A stretch of 64,000 bases of DNA from an uncultured Acidobacteriota bacterium (GTDB taxonomy: Bacteria; Acidobacteriota; Blastocatellia; RBC074): NCBI GenBank assembly GCA_902825875.1, contig CADECP010000010.1, forward strand, positions 1-64,000, read 5' to 3'. The position numbers were made by a program, and so were the translations under genes. Positions 38,892 to 47,672 of this stretch are shown piece by piece (positions within the stretch are counted from its first letter, which is position 1; each line of letters begins with the position of its first letter). The notes under the pieces were generated by a model. It made no database searches. It saw only the letters and a program-made list of their open reading frames with translations, and was not told the origin of the DNA.

Positions 38892-40151
38892 TTAGCTGTA
38901 CCGCAACCACCGAACCAGTTCCGGAATCGTCGGGCGTTTACCATACATCAACACGCCGACGCGATAAATCTTCGCCGCCAGCCAGACGACGCCGACGATC
39001 GTCGCCACCATCAATACAATCGAAAGCGCAATTTGCCAGGCGGGAGCAGCTTCCAAAGCGATTCGCATAAACATCAACGAAGGCCCAAAGAAAGGAATCA
39101 GCGACAGAATCGTCGCCGCCGTTCCGCTGGGATTTTCCAGCACCAGAATCGAAAGTATCCAGGCGATCATAAAAGTCATTGAAATCGGCATCTGAGCTTG
39201 TTGGCCGTCGTCGTCGTTGGAAACAATCGAACCGACCATCGCATACAGCGTCGCATACAAAAAATATCCCAGCACGTAATACACGACGAAAAAGACCATC
39301 AGCGAAATGCTGAGTTTCGGAACTTGATCTGAATACAACGCCATTGCCGGCAACGCCGCCACACCGCTGAGCAGCACTCCGCAAATCGCCCAGAACACAT
39401 ATTGGGTCAGACCGACCAAACCGATGCCGACGACTTTGCCCATCAACAAATCGAACGGCCTGACCGACGACAACAGAACTTCGATGATGCGATTCTGTTT
39501 TTCTTCGGTGACGCCACGCATAACCGTGATGCCGTAAATCAACACCGTCAGGTAGATCATAATCATCAGCGACATCGCCAGCATGATTCGCCCGCGCCCG
39601 CTTTCGCCACGTTCGTTGACGACTTTCAGCGTAATTTCTTTTGTCAGGTTGCGAACCTGCTCGGCGTTCAATCCGGCCAGTTCGATGCGCCGTTCTGAAG
39701 TCGCACGACCGATGGCGTCTTCCATGCGCGCGCGTCCGGACAAGCTGCCAGCGTTTTTGGCGTAGTAGGTGATTTCTTTTCGGCTGAGCACATCGGCGGG
39801 CAAAATCAGGTAACCATCAATTTCTTTCTTCGCCATTCGCTCGGCCAGTTCCGGTCGCCGAGCTTCGATTTCGGCTTCGGAAGCCACGGTCAGATGCGTG
39901 AATTCATATCGAGCCTGTTCGCGGCGTTTGGGTTCCAACAAAGCTTCGATTCGTTTGACCAACACCGCATCGCCCGATTGATCCAGCGCGACCACGCGAT
40001 ATTTGTCCGGCCCGCTGTATTTACCCAGCAGAAAAGGAACGACGATAAACGAAGACATAATCAGCGGGCTGAGAATCGTTCCGATGATGAAGCCTTTGGA
40101 TTTTACGCGCGTCAGGTATTCGCGCTTGATGATCGTCAACAGTTTGCTCAT
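38892..40151 (-). CDS. ABC-2 type transporter permease
   Basis: A 419-residue ABC-2 permease (NatB-like): N-terminal [40 protein letters not shown], a long extracytoplasmic loop at about 45-185, and five or so C-terminal membrane segments ([65 protein letters not shown]). The [10 protein letters not shown] motif is typical. The ATPase partner normally lies next door but is not present here; it would have to be encoded elsewhere. It is divergent from thyA. The substrate (sodium, antibiotics or lipids) is unknown. Confidence 0.88.
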   Translation of the reverse strand: MSKLLTIIKREYLTRVKSKGFIIGTILSPLIMSSFIVVPFLLGKYSGPDKYRVVALDQSGDAVLVKRIEALLEPKRREQARYEFTHLTVASEAEIEARRPELAERMAKKEIDGYLILPADVLSRKEITYYAKNAGSLSGRARMEDAIGRATSERRIELAGLNAEQVRNLTKEITLKVVNERGESGRGRIMLAMSLMIMIYLTVLIYGITVMRGVTEEKQNRIIEVLLSSVRPFDLLMGKVVGIGLVGLTQYVFWAICGVLLSGVAALPAMALYSDQVPKLSISLMVFFVVYYVLGYFLYATLYAMVGSIVSNDDDGQQAQMPISMTFMIAWILSILVLENPSGTAATILSLIPFFGPSLMFMRIALEAAPAWQIALSIVLMVATIVGVVWLAAKIYRVGVLMYGKRPTIPELVRWLRYS

Positions 40152-40304
40152 GAGCTGCCGCTCCCCGAAATTTTTGAAATTGATGGTTTGGAAATCACAG
40201 CGTACTTTGTCGCCAGCAAAATCCCAAACAACTGCCGTTTTGCGCTCCGACTCGTTGCCGCCCTAAAATCTCGCCACAACCAAATTTCATTTTTAAGGCT
40301 GACA

Positions 40305-41099
40305 ATGAATCAATATCTAAACCTGTTGACGCACGTGCTGGAAAACGGCGTAGAAAAAACCGACCGCACAGGCGTCGGAACCATCAGCGTGTTCGGTCAT
40401 CAAATGCGCTTCGATCTGGCCGAAGGCTTTCCGGTCGTCACAACCAAAAAGCTGCACCTGCGTTCGATCATTTACGAACTGCTGTGGTTTCTGCGCGGAG
40501 AAACCAACGTCAAATATCTGAACGAAAACCGCGTCACCATCTGGGATGAATGGGCTGACGCCAACGGCAACCTTGGCCCGGTTTACGGCAAACAATGGCG
40601 AAGCTGGGGCACAAGCGACGGCAACACAATTGACCAGATCAGCCAGGTCATCCAGCAAATCAAAACCAATCCCGATTCGCGGCGGTTGATCGTTTCCGCC
40701 TGGAACGTTGGCGAATTGGAGCAGATGGCGCTGGCTCCGTGCCACGCTATGTTTCAGTTTTATGTCGTCGAAGGGCGACTGTCGTGTTTGTTGTTTCAAC
40801 GCTCGGCAGATTGTTTTCTGGGAGTGCCGTTCAACATTGCCAGCTATGCGCTACTGACGCACATGATTGCCCAACAATGCGGACTGGAAGTTGGCGAATT
40901 CATTTGGACCGGAGGCGATTGCCACATTTACCTGAATCATCTGGAACAGGTGAAGCTACAACTGTCTCGGCAGCCGTTCGCGTTGCCGACGTTGGCAATC
41001 AAACGAAAGCCGAATTCGATTTTTGATTACCGCTTTGAAGACTTTGAACTACTGAATTACCAATCGCACCCATCCATCGCTGCGCCAATCGCAGTATGA
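40305..41099 (+). CDS. thyA: Thymidylate synthase
   Basis: Converts dUMP and methylenetetrahydrofolate to dTMP and dihydrofolate. The 264-residue length equals the E. coli enzyme. Visible motifs are [40 protein letters not shown], the catalytic Cys146 in [34 protein letters not shown], and GDCHIYLNH. The ATG at 40305 follows TAAGG; the reading frame extends upstream only through the end of the opposite-strand gene. No folA is adjacent. Confidence 0.97.
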   Translation: MNQYLNLLTHVLENGVEKTDRTGVGTISVFGHQMRFDLAEGFPVVTTKKLHLRSIIYELLWFLRGETNVKYLNENRVTIWDEWADANGNLGPVYGKQWRSWGTSDGNTIDQISQVIQQIKTNPDSRRLIVSAWNVGELEQMALAPCHAMFQFYVVEGRLSCLLFQRSADCFLGVPFNIASYALLTHMIAQQCGLEVGEFIWTGGDCHIYLNHLEQVKLQLSRQPFALPTLAIKRKPNSIFDYRFEDFELLNYQSHPSIAAPIAV

Positions 41100-41110
41100 T
41101 TCATAAGTTT

Positions 41111-41280
41111 CTTCCACAAAGGCACACGAAGAAGGCACGAAGATTTTTTTGACAGGATTTACAAGATTGCACAGGATTCATTGTCCTTGAACTTGCCCCC
41201 GTTGCCGATTTTTCATCCTGATAAATCCTGTCAATCCTGTCAAAATTTCTTTCTTCCTTCGCGTGGCTTCGTGGGAGGAA
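41111..41280. repeat. Nested palindrome with CAGGATT and CACGAAG words
   Basis: The outer left arm (41111-41143) and outer right arm (41250-41280) carry CACGAAG/CTTCGTG words. The inner left arm (41145-41180, TTTTGACAGGATTTACA and beyond) pairs with the inner right arm (41221-41250, AATCCTGTCAATCCTGTC). It fills the gap between thyA and the FAD oxidoreductase, which converge, and could end transcription in both directions. Confidence 0.85.
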
Positions 41281-41285
41281 TCTGC

Positions 41286-42920
41286 TTACTTCGCGTGAGC
41301 GTGGGGATCGCCTTCGGCCAAGATCAAATCCTCCGGCCAAGCCAGTTCAACGCCTTGATTCACCAGCCGCCGTTGAAAATCAGCCAGCAACGATTCATCA
41401 CGATAAACCTGACGCGGCGCAAGTTTGTGTTTCAAACATTCAGCCGCCAACGAACCGGCGGCTTCGCCGATGTTCCATTCCACAGGGTGCAACCGGTAAC
41501 AGCCGTTGGTGATGTGCGTTGTGCCGATGTTTTTACAGGCGGGCAGCAGATTTTCCATGCGGTGAGGAATCAACGCGCCAAGCGGAATCTGAAACGGCAG
41601 CGAACCAACGTCAATGTAGTTGTCGCCGACACCCTCTTGCCCGGAAGACGGATGCAGGTCAATGCGGTAATAACCGATGCCGACGGAATCGGGGTAGCGT
41701 TCGGCGTGCGTTTGATTCGGGCGAAAGGCTTCAGCCACGTGTTGTTCGACAATGGTGAATTCAGCCCGGATGCGGCGCGATTCGCGGATGTAAGGCATCT
41801 TGGCCAAGCCATCTTCAGAACCGGTCAAATCGCCTCGCAACCGCAAACCCGGAAAGCCCGCGCCGCCATCCGCTCGCGGAGCTTCAGTTTGCAGCCAGTA
41901 AAAAAATGACAGGCTCAATTCTCTGGCCTGGCGAATGTGTTGTTCGCGCGTGGCTTCGTCAGCGTCAGAAATGTCGCCGAGCAAATAATCCAGCATAGGC
42001 ACATTCATCAGCGACACGTCTCCAGCGTAAAAGCCAGGAGCGAAATTCGCCCGGTCAATGATGCGGCGATACGTCCACAACCCAGCAAAGGCGGTTGAAG
42101 GTTCGCGGTGCGGATCGAAATGGTAACGATGCGGTTGCATCGTTCGCGGGTGAGTGATTTCCCAACTGAGCAATCGCCCAGGCCAGGCAGGCGAAAGCGT
42201 CGGCACGTAATCACGCCAAAAATCGTAATTCGCTGGGCGTTCGATGATGTGCTGTTCGCCTTCGCGGAATTCCATCGCAAAGCACATTGAAAAGGCCTGG
42301 ACGTTTTTTGGCTGCGCTTGACGCGGCGCGCTGGGTTCACCGGTTTGCGATTGAGCTTCAGCGCCGGTGACGTACTCGGTTCCGGTCAGCGGCAGCAAAT
42401 CGCCAAACTCCGTCGCGTCTAAAACATAATCCGCGTGAATCGTCAGTTCGTCGCCCGTGCGCTGATTTCGCAGCGTCACCGAGCGCACTTGGTCGCCTGT
42501 GACATCGGCGGCAACCGCGCGATGATTGAGCAATACAGTCAAACTGCCATTGCTGATGTACGGTGCAAGCATCGCGTTGAGAATCGCCAACGCTACGCGG
42601 GGTTCGTGACAAAGCGGCGAAACCCATCCGTTGCCAGGATTAAGCAACGGATTGTTTCTGGCCGTTTCGGTCAACGGATAATTTCGGCGGTAATAATTCC
42701 GCACGCCTTCACGAAACTGCCTGTAAGTCGCCGTACAGCCGAATCGTTCAATCCACCCATGTTCATCAGGCGGCACGGCTTGCGAAGTGAACTGGCCGCC
42801 CAGCCAATCGCATTCTTCGGTCAGAATGACTTGATGGCCTGAACGCGCGGCAGCCAACGCCGCCGCACAACCACCGACTCCTCCGCCAACAATCAAAATG
42901 TCTGTCTTTCTCTCTTCCAT
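41286..42920 (-). CDS. FAD-dependent oxidoreductase (FAD_oxidored family)
   Basis: A 544-residue flavoprotein: DILIVGGGVGGCAAALAAARSGHQVILTEECDWLGGQF is the FAD-binding Rossmann motif, DYVLDATEFGDLLPLTGTEYVTGAEAQ the second conserved region, and the C-terminal NLLPACKNIGTTHITNGCYRLHPVEWNIGEAAGSLAAECL closes the FAD site. No signal peptide is seen, and the substrate is not known; related proteins act on sugars or secondary alcohols. A 40-bp-arm palindrome (42966-43060) separates it from the hydroxyacid dehydrogenase. Confidence 0.85.
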   Translation of the reverse strand: MEERKTDILIVGGGVGGCAAALAAARSGHQVILTEECDWLGGQFTSQAVPPDEHGWIERFGCTATYRQFREGVRNYYRRNYPLTETARNNPLLNPGNGWVSPLCHEPRVALAILNAMLAPYISNGSLTVLLNHRAVAADVTGDQVRSVTLRNQRTGDELTIHADYVLDATEFGDLLPLTGTEYVTGAEAQSQTGEPSAPRQAQPKNVQAFSMCFAMEFREGEQHIIERPANYDFWRDYVPTLSPAWPGRLLSWEITHPRTMQPHRYHFDPHREPSTAFAGLWTYRRIIDRANFAPGFYAGDVSLMNVPMLDYLLGDISDADEATREQHIRQARELSLSFFYWLQTEAPRADGGAGFPGLRLRGDLTGSEDGLAKMPYIRESRRIRAEFTIVEQHVAEAFRPNQTHAERYPDSVGIGYYRIDLHPSSGQEGVGDNYIDVGSLPFQIPLGALIPHRMENLLPACKNIGTTHITNGCYRLHPVEWNIGEAAGSLAAECLKHKLAPRQVYRDESLLADFQRRLVNQGVELAWPEDLILAEGDPHAHAK

Positions 42921-42965
42921 TCATTTGCCTTTCAAGGAAGCGATTGTTCACCAAGCATGGAAAAA

Positions 42966-43060
42966 AAGATAACGGAACAAACGGAAATAACGGAACGGAC
43001 GGAAATTCAAGTTTTCCAGCTTTCCGTTTCTTCAGTTATTTCCGTCTGTTCCGTTATCTC
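42966..43060. repeat. Palindrome with 40-bp arms, AACGGAA words
   Basis: The left arm (42966-43006) begins AAGATAACGGAACAAACGGA, and the right arm (43021-43060) is close to its inverse, ending TCTGTTCCGTTATCTC. The arms differ at only a few places over about 40 bp with a loop of about 14 nt. It lies between the FAD oxidoreductase and the hydroxyacid dehydrogenase. Confidence 0.9.
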
Positions 43061-43098
43061 TAAAATCTTCACCGCAGATCGTTGCTTCTGAAAAGTAA

Positions 43099-44064
43099 TC
43101 AGGCAACACGATTGAGCATCTCTTCCCCATCAACGAATCGCCGGAAGTTTTCCAAAAAGTGTTCAACCAACCGCTCCATTTCGTCGGAATGACCTCCGCC
43201 GCTGTGCGGAGTGATGAAGCAATTCGGAGTCGTCCACAACGGATGATCCGGCGGCAAAGGCTCCGGTTCGGTCACGTCCAAATACGCAGCGGCCAGTTGG
43301 CCGGAAAACAACACTTCGCGCAGAGCCGTTTGATCCACAGTCGTGCCGCGCCCGACGTTGTACAAAATCGCTCCGCGTTTGACCAAGTTCAGCCGGGCGG
43401 CGTTCAAAAAGTTTTTGGTTTCTTCGTTGGCGGGCAGGATGTTGACGACGTGATCCGCCGTCGGCAGCAAGCTGTCCACTTCGCTTTCTGGAAAAACGCG
43501 AATCGGTTCATCGCCAGTGACTCGGCGACGAACAGCGACGATGTTCATTCCCAAAGGAGCCAACAATTCGGCCACGCGACGTGCGATGTGGCCGAAACTG
43601 AGCAACAACACAGTTTGCCCTTTCAACAACCGCGAAGCCGCTCGTGTTTCAAAATAAGGCCAGCCGTGATCGTTCAACTGGCTTTGCATTGATTGCGGCA
43701 ACCGTCTGGCCAGCGCGTAAATCAGCGACACCGTGTGTTCGGCAGTCGGTTCGGAATACACATCGGAACTGTTGGTCAGTATTTTGTTTTGCTGTTTGAA
43801 AGCTTCGCGCCAATCGGCACGGTCATAAGCCGTGTATCCCGCGCTGCTCAGATGCGCCCAACGCAATTGTTTGCCACGAATCAACTGCTCCGGATCAGGC
43901 TGGCCAAAAGCAATCTCAGCGTCATCGGGCAACGTCGCTGATTCACCACTGTTTGCCCACGCAGCCAATGTCCCGTCACCGAAAATGACACGATGTTCGC
44001 CAACGGCTTCGCACAGTTTGGTTTTCGATTCAGCATTAAGAAAGGCATTACACCAGATGTTCAT
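43099..44064 (-). CDS. D-2-hydroxyacid dehydrogenase
   Basis: A 321-residue D-isomer-specific 2-hydroxyacid dehydrogenase: SSDVYSEPTAEHTVSLIYALAR, the NAD-binding SFGHIARRVAELLAPLGM (the usual GxGxxG is weakened to SFGHIA), NVGRGTTVD with the catalytic Arg, LDVTEPEPLPPDHPLW with the Glu, and TPHSGG with the catalytic His. The substrate (glycerate, phosphoglycerate or another 2-oxoacid) cannot be assigned. It follows the FAD oxidoreductase's upstream end on the same strand, across the palindrome. Confidence 0.87.
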   Translation of the reverse strand: MNIWCNAFLNAESKTKLCEAVGEHRVIFGDGTLAAWANSGESATLPDDAEIAFGQPDPEQLIRGKQLRWAHLSSAGYTAYDRADWREAFKQQNKILTNSSDVYSEPTAEHTVSLIYALARRLPQSMQSQLNDHGWPYFETRAASRLLKGQTVLLLSFGHIARRVAELLAPLGMNIVAVRRRVTGDEPIRVFPESEVDSLLPTADHVVNILPANEETKNFLNAARLNLVKRGAILYNVGRGTTVDQTALREVLFSGQLAAAYLDVTEPEPLPPDHPLWTTPNCFITPHSGGGHSDEMERLVEHFLENFRRFVDGEEMLNRVA

Positions 44065-44189
44065 TGTTGAATTTGATTACCTCGAAAAAAAATTGAGATC
44101 AGTTGCAGATACAGCAAAAGAAAACGCGCCGGTCACCGAATTATCGGCAATCACAGCGCGCTGATTGAAACAATCGTCAGAGGTTCAGA

Positions 44190-44885
44190 TCAAAACTCCA
44201 GTTTGTCTTTGTACATCATGTCGGCGATTTTGAATCGCATGTTGAGTTTGATGGTAGAGTTAATTTCCGAATAAAACCGCACGTAACCGCTGTCAGCAGT
44301 CACAAAAGGTTCGCCGTTGACCATACGCGGAAAGACGAATTTTGCGCCCATGCCGTCGTTGCTCGGTTGCATGTATTGATCCAGAAAGACGCGCTTGCCG
44401 TCTTTGATTTCCAGATACGTCGTGGTTTTCATCTGGCCGGGATTGGCGGCGGCAAAAGCCTGCATTGCCGGACCGGATAAGCGGCGGTCAGACGAATCGA
44501 AATCCACGGCAACGACAATGTATTTGTCGGAAGTCTGTTCGGCAAAAGCTTTCAACGATTCAGTCATTTGCGGATTTTTCGTCATCACCTGTTTGGCAAA
44601 AGCTTCGCGGATTGGTTTGGCTGACAAAAAACGAATGCGGAAGTTCAGGTTGACCGCCTGATTCAACGCGCCCTGCTGTCCACGGCTGCCGCCGCTGCCC
44701 GAAGTCGGGCTGTAAAACATTTCCGACGTGTTGGTGTCGGTTTGAGTTTGTCCCCACGGAGAATCGTTCAACATCTTGGTCACATCTTTTTCCGACCATT
44801 CCATCCAGGGTTTGTATTTTTTTTGCGCTACGGCAACGGCGGACAAGGCAAACACACAGATCAAAATTACAGCAAGTTTTTTCAT
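44190..44885 (-). CDS. Secreted Acidobacteriota-type SPW protein of unknown function
   Basis: A 231-residue protein with a signal peptide (MKKLAVILICVFALSAVAVAQ) followed by KPWMEWSEKDVTKMLNDSPWGQTQT, a pattern I associate with a family expanded in Acidobacteriota. The rest is beta-rich (FRIRFLSAKPIREAFAKQVM, TYLEIKDGKRVFLDQYMQ) and ends KIADMMYKDKLEF. No catalytic motif is recognised. It follows the Tat-exported 582-residue gene on the same strand. Confidence 0.8.
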   Translation of the reverse strand: MKKLAVILICVFALSAVAVAQKKYKPWMEWSEKDVTKMLNDSPWGQTQTDTNTSEMFYSPTSGSGGSRGQQGALNQAVNLNFRIRFLSAKPIREAFAKQVMTKNPQMTESLKAFAEQTSDKYIVVAVDFDSSDRRLSGPAMQAFAAANPGQMKTTTYLEIKDGKRVFLDQYMQPSNDGMGAKFVFPRMVNGEPFVTADSGYVRFYSEINSTIKLNMRFKIADMMYKDKLEF

Positions 44886-44937
44886 AATTCCTCCAAGTCG
44901 AAAACGTCAGCCAACTCGGCTGAAACAGGCTGACAGG

Positions 44938-46686
44938 TTATTGGCAAACAAAATCTTGAAACGTCGAAAAGCGATCCGAACCGTGATCCAGCGCAATGTC
45001 TCGGCGTTCGTGGTCAAGGTGCATAACGGACATCAGCAAAGTCGCGCGTCCGTCAGTCAATCGCAAACTCAACGCTTCGTAGCTTACTTCGCCAGCCAGC
45101 AATTCTGAAAGCAGGAAGTGACGACAAGCGAACGGCGGAATCGTTCCCAGCGAGATACGTTTTTCCAATCCGCGCGAACTAAAAAGCTCAAGCTGCGGGC
45201 TGGCCTCCAATCCTTGATCGTCAATGTTGACCATGCCGATCAATTCATCGAATCGAATCGTTGTTTTGGTTTTGACCAGGCGTGCGCCCGAAGCGATGTA
45301 ATCCGTCGCCAATCCGCCGCGCTCTTTCGGTTTTTGATAAAGCCGCGCCGAACGTAATCCGGGTCGAAAATGCGTGAAAGCATAAGCGTTCCATTCGGCA
45401 ACGCGCACTTCCATTTTCATCAAGGTGTGATTCGTATCCGGCGCAACAGCGACGGCCAATGCGCCCGCGGCGAAATCCGACGGCAACGACAACTTGTTGA
45501 AATCCAGCGCACAGCTTTGATTCGCGCTCAATCGAATGACGCCGCGTTCGGTTTGAGCGGGCAATGCGACGGGCAGTTTTTTATCTGTCAACGCCGACCA
45601 GACGACTTCGCCTTGCCCATCAATGGCGAACGGGTAAAGCCACAGCGATTCTTCGAGCGGCAAACCGGCTCCAAGATAAACCCGCGAATCAAGCGTCAGG
45701 TTGCCGATCTTTTTATTGCGAAACAGCAGCGGCGTGTAAAGCACATTTTTCGCCTTGAACTGATTCTTGTCGTCAAACGGCGGAGCGGCGGAGCGTTGTT
45801 TGAACACACTTTGATGAATCGGATGTTCAACGCTGAATCGTTTTTGCTCGCCGCGACGAATCATCAAATAACCAAAACTCTTTGCCGTGCCTTGTTCGTT
45901 GACGACGGTCAGTAATCCGTTTCGGTCACTGGCGGATGTTTTTTCCCGTCCCCACGGCGAAGAAATCGTTTTGCCGGAATTCAAATCAACCAACAACGAC
46001 GCATGCGGTTTCAGTTCGTAACGCTGGCTGGAGATTCGTTTGCCCAACGAATCGTAAACATTGAATTCTCCGGCGCTGCGTTCGTTGTTTGGGTTGAACA
46101 AACTGAACACGTTTTCATAACCGAATGGAAACGGCATCGAGTAAAAATAACTGTCGGTGTTCTGCCATTGCACAGGGTCGGGATTGGCGTGGACGTTATC
46201 GAAACTGTTTGCCGTTCGCCAACGCACAAAGGCCGAACTGAACAAATCGCTGGCGTGGGGCATCGCCGCTTCAGCCGCCGCCGGACGCAAACGAACTTTC
46301 AATCCGCCGAAAAACTGTTTGGCATCGCCGATCAAATCTCGAATCGAGATGACGGTCGTTCGCATCGCTGGAACGGTCATTCGTTTGGTGACGGTTTCGC
46401 CGCCGACTAATCGCCCGGTCGAATCGTACAAACAAATTTCGTAATCGGTGGAAAACTTGCCGTCGGCGTGTCCGCCAATTCCGGCAAAGGTGTCTGAAGT
46501 CAGCACCAGTTCGCATTCCACACCGAGTTCCGAATCCACAAAAACAAACGGCGCGGCGACTTCCAGCCAGCAACCGGCGATGGAAGGTTCCGACGATTTC
46601 GAGTTGACGATTTTTGCAGGAAGAACTGCTCCGGCCAGCGAGCAGGAAATCGAGGCGAGAAAACTGCGACGGTCAAAGTGAGTCAT
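44938..46686 (-). CDS. Tat-exported protein of unknown function
   Basis: A 582-residue protein starting MTHFDRRSFLASISCSLAGAVLP, a twin-arginine-type signal. The mature part is beta-rich with several repeats of a FVFVDSELGVECELV / FSLFNPNNERSAGEFNVYDS / LVVDLNS style that suggest Ig-like or jelly-roll domains; no enzyme motif is seen. The ATG at 46686 is chosen for the signal; the frame extends ten residues upstream. A perfect hairpin (46699-46730) lies just upstream, between this gene and the broken TonB receptor. Function unknown. Confidence 0.7.
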   Translation of the reverse strand: MTHFDRRSFLASISCSLAGAVLPAKIVNSKSSEPSIAGCWLEVAAPFVFVDSELGVECELVLTSDTFAGIGGHADGKFSTDYEICLYDSTGRLVGGETVTKRMTVPAMRTTVISIRDLIGDAKQFFGGLKVRLRPAAAEAAMPHASDLFSSAFVRWRTANSFDNVHANPDPVQWQNTDSYFYSMPFPFGYENVFSLFNPNNERSAGEFNVYDSLGKRISSQRYELKPHASLLVDLNSGKTISSPWGREKTSASDRNGLLTVVNEQGTAKSFGYLMIRRGEQKRFSVEHPIHQSVFKQRSAAPPFDDKNQFKAKNVLYTPLLFRNKKIGNLTLDSRVYLGAGLPLEESLWLYPFAIDGQGEVVWSALTDKKLPVALPAQTERGVIRLSANQSCALDFNKLSLPSDFAAGALAVAVAPDTNHTLMKMEVRVAEWNAYAFTHFRPGLRSARLYQKPKERGGLATDYIASGARLVKTKTTIRFDELIGMVNIDDQGLEASPQLELFSSRGLEKRISLGTIPPFACRHFLLSELLAGEVSYEALSLRLTDGRATLLMSVMHLDHERRDIALDHGSDRFSTFQDFVCQ

Positions 46687-46698
46687 CAAATCAATTCG

Positions 46699-46730
46699 CA
46701 CTGAAGCGCCGTGCAAACGGCGCTTCAGTG
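46699..46730. repeat. Perfect 14-bp hairpin with GCAA loop
   Basis: CACTGAAGCGCCGT (46699-46712) and ACGGCGCTTCAGTG (46717-46730) pair exactly around GCAA, a GNRA-type tetraloop. No T-run follows on either strand, so it is more like a REP-type element than a terminator. It lies between the broken TonB receptor and the Tat-exported gene. Confidence 0.85.
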
Positions 46731-46739
46731 CGGCAAAGG

Positions 46740-47390
46740 TTAAAAGTTTACTCGAGCTTCAAGAACTATGATGCGGTTGCCACTTGCACCAGTGATGCGT
46801 CCGAAGTTGACCGAGTTGATGTCCGTATTCGGGTTGCCCCATTGCGGCGTGTTCAACGCATCAATGAAGTTGGCCGTGAATTGGAAATCAATCTTCTCCC
46901 GGATTTTCACGCGCTTCAGCACGTTCAGGTCCAGGCGGAACGTGCTCGGCCCTTCGATGTAAGCCGGGGACAGCGTGCCCAACAGGCCGGGAGTCGGATT
47001 CACCAACAATGCCCTGCCGCTCGAATCGGCGATGGCCATCATGGTGCTACGCGCCTGCAAGCCTGCAACGTGGTGATGTTTGACCGCGAAGGATCGGCTA
47101 TTTGCGTGTAGTTCGTGAAATACCGGACGCCATTGGCATCCACCACGACGTTGCCCGCGCCCTTCGGAAAATCGCCGACCAGAATCGGCGTGCCGTCCGT
47201 GAACTGGTTGAACGAACTGCGCGCCGCTGAAATCGTCAGCGGCGCGCCCGAAAAGACGTTGTAAATCGCGCCGATCTGCCAATTGCCGACCAGGCGCGAC
47301 AGGAACCCGTTCGACCTGGTCAGGAACTTGCCGCCCGGCCCGAACGGCAGATTGTAAATGCCGCGTATGACGAACGTCAAAACTCAGACG
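46740..47390 (-). pseudogene. C-terminal fragment of a TonB-dependent receptor, frameshifted
   Basis: In one frame (47380 down to about 47070) the translation reads RGIYNLPFGPGGKFLTRSNGFLSRLVGNWQIGAIYNVFSGAPLTISAARSSFN; from about 47070 it continues in a second frame as SSGRALLVNPTPGLLGTLSPAYIEGPSTFRLDLNVLKRVKIREKIDFQFTANFIDALNTPQWGNPN and ends ARVNF, the normal end of Oar-like TonB receptors. So it is the last 215 or so residues of a receptor with a frameshift near 47060-47075 and no N-terminus. The matching N-terminal fragment is at 50021-50899. Confidence 0.9.
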
Positions 47391-47672
47391 CCGTTTGTCC
47401 AACCGAATGTTGCGAAGAGCGCGACGATTTTATACGTCACTATTGAGATTCAAGCTAATCTGACAGCAAAAAGCCAAGCACTCTCGGAAAATCCCAGAGT
47501 ATTGTTAAACACGTAGACAGAACCTCAATAATTCGTTTGTCTAATAAGCAGGTAGGCATAAGTTTTGAGGGATAAAGAACGCGGACGGCCATTGGCCTGC
47601 GCGGTTGCCCCGATTCATAATCCCGCAAAATTTTTGCCCATGTGCTTATTCTGAGTTCAGGATTGCCTATGA
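47391..47672. other. Gene-free left edge of the AT-rich insert
   Basis: About 280 bp between the broken TonB fragment and the glycine-rich gene. It is AT-richer than the receptor genes, has no open frame of note and no visible inverted repeat at the boundary. Confidence 0.5.
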
